Shown piece after piece: positions 7,018-12,513 of a stretch of DNA of 12,513 bases. Both the position numbers and the translations under genes were made by a program. A model generated the notes under the pieces. It had not been told where the DNA came from and did no database searches. It saw only the letters and a list, made by a program, of their open reading frames with translations. This DNA comes from an uncultured Eubacteriales bacterium (GTDB lineage: Bacteria > Bacillota > Clostridia > Christensenellales > Borkfalkiaceae). The first letter of the stretch is position 1. The number at the start of each line of letters is the position of its first letter. Location: positions 1 through 12,513 of the forward strand of contig USHO01000029.1 of NCBI GenBank assembly GCA_900554485.1, given 5' to 3'.

Positions 7018-7317
7018 ATGGAAACGAGTTTTTGCGAAATAAAAAAGAAAAACGTGATAAATATACTCGACGGAAGAGACCTCGGTAAAGTGTGCGATAT
7101 AACGTTTACATATCCCGAAGGTAAAATCAAGGCGATAATCGTGCCCGGAAAGAAAAATTCGTTTTTCAAGACTTCCGAACTTATCATCAACTTCTGTTGT
7201 ATAGAAAAAATCGGCAACGACGCGATACTCGTCAGACTTCATCAGAACGCCTGCGAGGCAAAGGCGGCGGCGAAAGCCGAAACACAGTCCTCGGCAATAA
7301 TCGACGACGAAGAATAA
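7018..7317 (+). CDS. PRC-barrel protein of the YlmC/YmxH sporulation family
   Basis: The 99-residue product has the short PRC-barrel core of YlmC/YmxH: 'FCEIKKKNVINILDGRDLGKVCDI' followed by a turn, 'GKIKAIIVPGK', a charged loop, 'ELIINFCCIEKIGNDAILVRL', then an Ala-rich tail ending in acidic residues (about 80-99). These small cytoplasmic proteins are widespread in endospore formers; their molecular role is not established. The frame is open upstream to a GTG at 6931. I place the start at ATG 7018 because AGGTGA lies 4 bp before it and the upstream residues do not resemble the family. A sigma-E-like promoter sits directly upstream, which agrees with a mother-cell sporulation gene. A terminator-like hairpin follows at 7348. 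Confidence 0.82.
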   Translation: METSFCEIKKKNVINILDGRDLGKVCDITFTYPEGKIKAIIVPGKKNSFFKTSELIINFCCIEKIGNDAILVRLHQNACEAKAAAKAETQSSAIIDDEE

Positions 7318-7347
7318 AATTTTTTATCTTAAAACGGGTGACGATAT

Positions 7348-7381
7348 AAAATAACACTGTCAGAATAACGGTGTTATTTTT
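7348..7381 (+). terminator. Hairpin terminator after the YlmC/YmxH gene
   Basis: AAAATAACACTGT (7348-7360) pairs with 7368-7380 over 13 bp with one G-U pair, leaving a 7-base loop (7361-7367). The 3' arm ends in TTTT and T7381 follows. It lies 30 bp after the ylmC stop and 19 bp before the next start. It could therefore also shape the leader of the interrupted gene. Confidence 0.65.
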
Positions 7382-7399
7382 GATTTACGGAGAAAATGC

Positions 7400-7849
7400 A
7401 TGCGGGAAAAAGACGGGCTCGCGATAGATAAAATTCTTGAATATGCCGAAAAAGAATTCGTCGTACCGGAACCGGAAAAGCAGTATGCCGATATGCATAT
7501 GTACGTCGACGTCAAAGTCGACAAAATGCCGAATATAATATACGATGCCAGCCAAGAATAAAACGAACCGTGGTCTGACGACGAATTCAAACCGATAGTC
7601 TGCAAAAGCAAAGGCAGCGAATACGAAAGGTTTATCGATAAACTTATAGACATCGAGACGTATAACACCGCGCGGTTTATCGAAGATTTGTCTGCTGCGG
7701 GGCTGAAAGTAAGATGCGTGCGTATTGCTCCGGCGCATATGCCGATAACGGCGATGTTCAACGGGACGTCTGAAGTCGTCGCGCACGATTTTTTCAAAGA
7801 AGAGGCGCGTACGTATATAAAAGAGTTACAGTATTCTTGTCCGGCATAA
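7400..7849 (+). pseudogene. Gene of unknown family interrupted by an in-frame TAA
   Basis: From ATG 7400, preceded by GGAG (7389-7392) at 7 bp, a plus-strand frame runs 149 codons to TAA 7847-7849, with a single internal TAA at codon 54 (7559-7561). The first part is 53 residues (MREKDGLAIDKILEYAEKEF…IIYDASQE) and the second 95 residues (NEPWSDDEFKPIV…IKELQYSCPA). Both parts use the codons typical of the neighbours (GAA, AAA, GAC, GTC) and read as soluble mixed alpha/beta protein. No start codon with a Shine-Dalgarno follows the stop, so the second part is probably not translated alone. A single CAA-to-TAA or GAA-to-TAA change would explain it, making this a recent nonsense pseudogene, although a sequencing or assembly error or readthrough is possible. 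I do not recognise the family. A terminator at 7852 follows directly. Confidence 0.65.
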
Positions 7850-7851
7850 AC

Positions 7852-7870
7852 GGGGGAATACCCCCTTTTT
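7852..7870 (+). terminator. GC-stem terminator after the interrupted gene
   Basis: GGGGG (7852-7856), loop AATA, CCCCC (7861-7865) and TTTTT (7866-7870) form a short but classic intrinsic terminator, 2 bp after the stop at 7847-7849. Its presence supports 7400-7849 having been one gene. The stretch after it (7871-7940) contains only an imperfect inverted repeat, GGCTAG…CTAACC (7882-7899), and GC-rich sequence with no ORF. Confidence 0.75.
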
Positions 7871-7940
7871 ATATAAAATATGGCTAGTTAAGGCTAACCG
7901 AAATCCGCGCCCGCGCCGAAGGCCGGAACATCGCGGGATA

Positions 7941-7972
7941 AATAAATACAGCCGCCCATACGGGTGGCTGTA
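7941..7972 (-). terminator. Terminator of the addBA operon
   Basis: The stem 7947-7957 pairs with 7962-7972 around a 4-base loop, with one non-Watson-Crick pair (7954/7965). Read on the minus strand it starts 3 bp after the addA stop and runs into TTTATT. That fits an intrinsic terminator for addA. Confidence 0.7.
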
Positions 7973-7975
7973 AGT

Positions 7976-10900
7976 TTACAGATCGATAGTTTCGGCAGAC
8001 ATAATATTGAACAACACGAGACGGACGACTTTAAGTTTAAGCGTCTTTTCGACAGCCTTTTTATACAGCGCGAGTTGTTCGGCGTAAGTCGATTTCAGCG
8101 CGTCGGCGTTTTTATGCGACGTCTTGTAATCGACGATTATCGCCTCGTCGCCTCTGACTGCAAGCAGGTCTATCACGCCCTGAACCAGAATGTTTCCGTC
8201 GGTTTTGAGTTTCGACACTTCCGATGCGGGCAACGGCACGACGAAAGGCTGTTCGCGGTATAATTTATAGCCTTTAAGGTCTTTGAATATCTTTGCCGAA
8301 AGTATGGCCCCGATTTTCTCTTCGCCGAGAAGCGAAACCTGCGCGGCAGAGAGTTTTTTGGTTTTCGACAGTCTTTCGATTTCTTCGTGTGCGTTTTTTT
8401 GCGAAAAATCGCAGTACTGCAAAAATGCGTGATACGCGATTCCGCGTTCGCGGGCGTTCTCATCGTAAGGTGCGAAAGTGTCCGACAGGTTGCGGGGTTC
8501 CTCGAAATCTTCGGCAAGTTTCGTGACCGCCCTTTTTACGGGCAGGGTTACGTCGGATTCGTAAGGGTAGGTAAACGTCAGATATTCGTAAATTTTATCC
8601 GTAAGCGAAGGTCTGTCGGCAGACAGGTATACCTTGCGTTTTTCTTTTCCGATCGTCCCGACGTCTTCTTCAAACGCAACGGTTTCGTCGAAATAAGACG
8701 ACTTTATGAAGTTTGAAAATTTATTCGCGAACAGCGCGGAAGAAAATCTGTCGTTCTTTTCGACGGTCTCGGTCGTGACGAGGTGAAGTCTGTCTTTCGC
8801 TCTTGTCATAGCGACGTAAAATATACGCAGTTCCTCTTTGATGAGGTTGAGTTTCGCGCGCTCTCTGAAAGCCGCTCTGACAAGCGTGCTTTTTACCGTT
8901 CTGTCGGTTTCGTCGTACAGTTTGAGCGCGATGCCGTCGGCACGGTCGACCATGATTTCTTTTTTCAGATCGTCGATATTAAAGCGTTTCGACAACCCCG
9001 CAAGGATGACCACGGGAAATTCGAGACCTTTCGACGAGTGCATGCTCATTACGGTGACGCTGTCGTCGCCGTCGGACGAACCGACCGAAATATCTTCCAG
9101 ACTATTTTCGATACGGCTTAAAAATCGTCCTATTGTCAGACATTCTCCGCCGGATTCCGATTCGGCGATGAAACGTTCGACGCGTTTCAGACGGGTTTTA
9201 CCGTCGGTACGCGACAGAATTTCGAGATCGAGCCCCGTTTCGGCAAGCACGCGGGAAAGAATTTCGCCCGCGCTTTCAAATTCGGCAAGCAGGCGTATTT
9301 TCGATATATACTCGTCGAATGCCGTAAGTTTGTTTTTCAACGTCTCGTCTTCTCCGTCGGCGATATATCTGAGATAGCATTCGACGAAAGTCGGTTTTTT
9401 ATTGTTTGTTTTTTCCGGCGCGGAACGACGGATTTCGGCTATGTCTTCTTCGTCGAGTCCGCCGATCGCGCTTTTAAGACAGGCAATCAGCGGCGCGTCG
9501 TCGGCGAAATAGTCGATAAGCCGCAGAAAATCGTACAGCAGTTTTATTTCGGGATAGTCGCGTATGGGATTTTTTGCCGAAGACGCCACGGGAATGCCGT
9601 ACCTCTTTAACCGACGCACGATTTCGGACGTAAAACCCGACGAATTGCGCGTAAGCACGGCTATGTCTTTCAGCCCGACTTTCCGTTTCAGCCCCGTTTT
9701 CGCGTCGAAAATCTCGTCGTTTAATTCGTCTTCGATTATCTTCGCGACGGCGTCGCCCTCGGCGAAAGCGTCCGAAACGTCGGTGTCTTCGGCGGCGTTT
9801 ACGAGGTCGTAAACGCCTGTCTGCAGATTTTTGGCTTTTTTGGTTACTGATACTTCGTGCAGCACGGTCTTGCCGTAACCGACGGGATAACCGCCGTAGC
9901 CGCTCATCGGGTTGGCGGCGTAATCCGTACCGCCGAAATCCCTTGTCATAACCGGCGAAAACGTATTGTTGACCGCCGACAGCACGGCATCGCTCGAGCG
10001 GAAGTTTACGTCAAGCGAAACGGGTATGCCGTCGCCGTGTTCGTACGCCGCGTATTTGTTTGCGAATATATCCGGATTGCACCCGCGGAACGCGTAAATC
10101 GATTGTTTTACGTCGCCGACCATAAAGGCGTTATCGCATGCGATGAGAGACAATATAGCCTCCTGAATGCCGTTTACGTCCTGATATTCGTCGGCGAAAA
10201 CGTATTTGTATTTGTTCCTGACCGCCGACAGCACGTCGGGATTTTCGGACAGCAGTCTGTATGCGAAGTTTTCGAGGTCGGAAAAATCCAGACATACTTC
10301 GTCTGTCTTTTCCTCGGCGTATCTTTCGCCGAACATTATCGTAAGACGGCAGATCGCCGACGTCGCGCGGGCGGTTGCCAGATAATCTTCGAGGTCGGTT
10401 TTTTCGTCGCCGTTCGGCGTCGTCGCGACAAGGTCGTCGCATACCGATTTAAGCCGCATTTTGAGCGTTTTTATTCTGTCTTTGAGTTCGTTTACGCTTT
10501 CGTCGTCGCTTTTGACCGCGGGCGTTTTGTCTACGCTTAAGGTCGCCGCGCGTATAAGGTCGCGGTAACCTTTTGCGGACAGGCAGAAATCTGTTTTCGC
10601 AAGCAGAGTGCTTATATGCCCGCCGAGTTTTTCTTCGTTTAAGTATTCGGCAGACGAAAGCAGATTTTCGCAGATGCGTTTAAGTTCTTCAAAATAAGAA
10701 CGGTATATAACGAAAAGTTCGTTTTCCGCCTTACAAAACGATTTTTCGGTTACGTTTACGGCTGCGGCGTTCAGAAAATCTTCCGCGGATTTTTCCGACC
10801 GCGCGAACGTATACAGCCCCTTTACAAGTTCTTTGAGCGCGGAATCGCTCCTGCCTTTGCGCAATATGCCGACGAGGTATAAAAAGTCTTCGTCGCGGGA

Positions 10901-11344
10901 TTCGTATAGATCTGAAAACAATCCGTCTATCGCTTTCGATTCTAGTTCGTCGGATTTTGCGTCGTCGCATATCGTAAAAGCGGGGTCGACGGGAAGGGCG
11001 TAAAAGTATGCGCGTATCAGGTTCGAGCAGAACGAGTGAAACGTCGATATGCTCGCCGTGGGAATGTCGGCAAGGGTTTTTCTCAGTCTGTCGCAGTCTT
11101 TGCCCGCGTTGATTTCGCTTACGACGGCTTTGACGAGTTTCTGTTTCATCTCTTCCGCCGCGGCGGAAGTGTACGTTACGGCGAGAATTTCGCCGACTTC
11201 GGCTTTGCCTTCGAGTATAAGCCTTATGACGCGCTCGATCATGACGTATGTTTTGCCGCTGCCCGCCGATGCCGATACAAGTATGTTTTTACCCTCTTCG
11301 TATACCGCTTTACGCTGCATGGGGGTGTACTGTTTTTCACTCAT
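7976..11344 (-). CDS. addA: ATP-dependent helicase/nuclease subunit A, AddA
   Basis: AddA is the helicase-nuclease subunit of AddAB, which resects double-strand breaks to give 3' ends for RecA. The 1122-residue product has UvrD/SF1A motifs in order: TPMQRKAV (Q motif, 7-14), Walker A ASAGSGKT (25-32), STFHSFC (100-106), Walker B DEYQD (385-389), GDVKQSIYAFRG (410-421), VNFRS (446-450), MSMHSSKGLEFP (766-777) and YVAMTRAKDRL (843-853). The C-terminal RecB-type nuclease is intact: H972 in GIAYH, D1059 in GVID, D1072 and K1074 in DYKT, and QLALY (1090-1094). It is about 110 residues shorter than B. subtilis AddA as I remember it, with no motif missing. Its ATG overlaps the end of addB by 8 bp (ATGAGTGA). 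GGGGG (11356-11360) is a distant Shine-Dalgarno, so translation is probably coupled to addB. Confidence 0.97.
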   Translation of the reverse strand: MSEKQYTPMQRKAVYEEGKNILVSASAGSGKTYVMIERVIRLILEGKAEVGEILAVTYTSAAAEEMKQKLVKAVVSEINAGKDCDRLRKTLADIPTASISTFHSFCSNLIRAYFYALPVDPAFTICDDAKSDELESKAIDGLFSDLYESRDEDFLYLVGILRKGRSDSALKELVKGLYTFARSEKSAEDFLNAAAVNVTEKSFCKAENELFVIYRSYFEELKRICENLLSSAEYLNEEKLGGHISTLLAKTDFCLSAKGYRDLIRAATLSVDKTPAVKSDDESVNELKDRIKTLKMRLKSVCDDLVATTPNGDEKTDLEDYLATARATSAICRLTIMFGERYAEEKTDEVCLDFSDLENFAYRLLSENPDVLSAVRNKYKYVFADEYQDVNGIQEAILSLIACDNAFMVGDVKQSIYAFRGCNPDIFANKYAAYEHGDGIPVSLDVNFRSSDAVLSAVNNTFSPVMTRDFGGTDYAANPMSGYGGYPVGYGKTVLHEVSVTKKAKNLQTGVYDLVNAAEDTDVSDAFAEGDAVAKIIEDELNDEIFDAKTGLKRKVGLKDIAVLTRNSSGFTSEIVRRLKRYGIPVASSAKNPIRDYPEIKLLYDFLRLIDYFADDAPLIACLKSAIGGLDEEDIAEIRRSAPEKTNNKKPTFVECYLRYIADGEDETLKNKLTAFDEYISKIRLLAEFESAGEILSRVLAETGLDLEILSRTDGKTRLKRVERFIAESESGGECLTIGRFLSRIENSLEDISVGSSDGDDSVTVMSMHSSKGLEFPVVILAGLSKRFNIDDLKKEIMVDRADGIALKLYDETDRTVKSTLVRAAFRERAKLNLIKEELRIFYVAMTRAKDRLHLVTTETVEKNDRFSSALFANKFSNFIKSSYFDETVAFEEDVGTIGKEKRKVYLSADRPSLTDKIYEYLTFTYPYESDVTLPVKRAVTKLAEDFEEPRNLSDTFAPYDENARERGIAYHAFLQYCDFSQKNAHEEIERLSKTKKLSAAQVSLLGEEKIGAILSAKIFKDLKGYKLYREQPFVVPLPASEVSKLKTDGNILVQGVIDLLAVRGDEAIIVDYKTSHKNADALKSTYAEQLALYKKAVEKTLKLKVVRLVLFNIMSAETIDL

Positions 11345-12513
11345 TGTCGTCTTTACCCCCTTTACCTGCCGCCGTGTCTTCGGCGACGGCTTTTTCTATG
11401 TCCGACGGAAGAATTCTGTCGGGAACCTCTCTCGCGCTGTCCGTATCGGGATCGAAATTGCAGGACGAACCGAATTCGCAATACGCGCATTCGCCCTTGT
11501 AAGGCGACGGAACGATAACTCCGTCGATGACATAGTCGACGGCTTTTTCGGCAAGTCTTTCGGCATAACGCATATACGCGCCGAAAGAGATTTCGTCCGC
11601 GAACGAGCCGCTTAAATCGTCGCCGTTTTTAGTCGCTTTTATCGTGCCGTTTATTATTTCGCTCTGCTTGTTTTCGTAAAAACCCGAGTCGGTCGCCTTT
11701 ATCACGTTTTCGTCGTTCAGCGTCTTGCCGTACATCGAAATCCTCCGTTCGTCGGATCCGCGATAGTTGTCGTCGAGGGCGTAATAATATGCGCCCGCCG
11801 GCTTGGATTTTCCGCGCGTAAAGGCATTCATATACAGATACAACTGCATGTTCAGCCCGGTGTAGAATCGTTTGTCTTTGATTTTTTCGTCGGCATGACC
11901 CGTCTTGTAATCTATTATTCTGACGTAATCGCCGTACTTGTCGACGCGGTCGATTTTACCGATTAACCTGTAACCTTTGCGGCGTGTGTCGAGAGGGAAT
12001 GATTTTATATCGCTCCAATCGGCGAACCATACTTCTTCCCCGACGGGGGTAAACCCAGAGACAAGGAATTCGCGATAGAGCCTTACGCACAGATTTTCTG
12101 CCTCTTTTTTGGTAAGAAACAGAGAATACGCGAGGTCGGGGCGGGCGAAGAACCGCTTGTATGAGGGGTCGTCGAGAAGTTCGTCTACGGTTGCGTCCGC
12201 AAAGGCGCGGCAGGCGTCGTCGGAAGTCATTTCCTTTATGTTTCCGACGAATTTTTCGGCTACGGCGTGAAGTACGTTGCCGTAATCGAACGACTTTACG
12301 TCTCCCGTGGCTGCCTCGTTCGCACCCGCGCAGTAGCGCATAAAACATTTATACGGGCAGGAATAGAAACATTCCAGTGCGCTTGCGGAAACGGTTTTGT
12401 CCTTGAAGTAGTTTTCGGCGGGCAGATTTTTTTTCAGAAGTCTGTCGCGGTTGATAAGCCCTATCAGTTCGTCGCACGCCGTAACGCCGTCGGCGTCGCC
12501 TGCGCGCGCAAGC
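11337..12513 (-). CDS. addB: ATP-dependent helicase/deoxyribonuclease subunit B, AddB, C-terminal part (5' end outside window)
   Basis: About 391 codons are visible, in frame from the window edge to the TGA at 11339-11337. This is the AddB nuclease and iron-sulfur region. Numbering the visible residues, SASALECFYSCPYKCF (42-57) carries the first cluster cysteine (C52). The nuclease residues are H82 (NVLHAV), D188 in GKIDRVD, D201 and K203 in DYKTG, and QLYLY (223-227). The remaining cluster cysteines lie in CAYCEFGSSC (C342, C345, C351), the CxxCx5C spacing of AddB. So both the [4Fe-4S] staple and the second nuclease site of AddAB appear intact. The end is an Asp/Glu/Lys-rich tail. An internal ATG (12341) is not the start, because the family motif continues upstream of it. 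The order addB–addA is as in Bacillus; the promoter is outside the window. Confidence 0.95.
   Translation of the reverse strand, partial: LARAGDADGVTACDELIGLINRDRLLKKNLPAENYFKDKTVSASALECFYSCPYKCFMRYCAGANEAATGDVKSFDYGNVLHAVAEKFVGNIKEMTSDDACRAFADATVDELLDDPSYKRFFARPDLAYSLFLTKKEAENLCVRLYREFLVSGFTPVGEEVWFADWSDIKSFPLDTRRKGYRLIGKIDRVDKYGDYVRIIDYKTGHADEKIKDKRFYTGLNMQLYLYMNAFTRGKSKPAGAYYYALDDNYRGSDERRISMYGKTLNDENVIKATDSGFYENKQSEIINGTIKATKNGDDLSGSFADEISFGAYMRYAERLAEKAVDYVIDGVIVPSPYKGECAYCEFGSSCNFDPDTDSAREVPDRILPSDIEKAVAEDTAAGKGGKDDNE

Noticed and set aside
7504..7522. Repeat GTCGAC…GTCGAC as a possible regulatory or mobile-element site
   Set aside because: It is coding repetition (Val-Asp codons) within the interrupted gene, with no other element feature nearby.
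7559..7561. Programmed readthrough or recoding of TAA
   Set aside because: TAA is the least readthrough-prone stop in general, and I see no strong hairpin right after it. A nonsense mutation or a sequence error is simpler.
7360..7797. Minus-strand open frame of 145 codons opposite the interrupted plus-strand gene
   Set aside because: It is Ser-rich and low in complexity, as expected for antisense of a Glu/Asp/Lys-rich gene. The plus strand has the Shine-Dalgarno, the neighbours' codon use and a terminator after its stop.
9857..10540. Plus-strand open frames inside addA
   Set aside because: They are antisense to conserved AddA helicase regions, with Arg/Val/Phe-rich composition typical of shadows.

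Overview
The window looks like ordinary chromosome from a Bacillota/Clostridia-type bacterium of moderate GC, possibly an uncultured gut-type lineage. Three things point there: the comF–secA–prfB order known from Bacillus and clostridia, the addB–addA recombination genes, and a YlmC/YmxH-type sporulation gene close to nrdR. TGA is used as a normal stop (prfB, nrdR, addB). I see no insertion sequence, prophage, CRISPR array, tRNA or rRNA, and I did not find a convincing new defence or biosynthetic system.

Layout. At 1-93 (+) is the last codons of a comF-type gene. secA (271-2970, +) follows a leader in which a terminator-like hairpin overlaps the likely promoter. prfB (3101-4198, +) has its own consensus promoter, and tsaD (4224-5267, +) follows 25 bp later. 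A strong, probably bidirectional terminator separates these from a convergent pair on the minus strand, nrdR (5973-6437) and an unknown lipoprotein gene (5335-5976), which overlap by 4 bp. Divergent from nrdR are a DUF1294-like membrane protein (6546-6890, +) and a YlmC/YmxH-like PRC-barrel protein (7018-7317, +). The latter sits behind a sequence resembling a sigma-E sporulation promoter. Next comes a gene of unknown family (7400-7849, +) broken by one in-frame TAA. After two terminators, the minus strand carries addA (7976-11344) and the 3' part of addB (11337 to the window edge), overlapping by 8 bp.

How it fits together. secA (protein export), prfB (termination at UAA/UGA) and tsaD (tRNA t6A synthesis) are housekeeping genes. 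NrdR represses ribonucleotide reductase genes, and AddAB processes double-strand breaks for recombination. The less ordinary points are the loss of the programmed frameshift in prfB with an apparent remnant of its site, the nonsense-interrupted gene, the sigma-E-like promoter, the secA leader hairpin, and the lipoprotein translationally coupled to nrdR. No intergenic stretch exceeds 300 bases; the longest are 94-270 (secA leader), 2971-3100, 6438-6545, 6891-7017 and 7850-7975, each described below.
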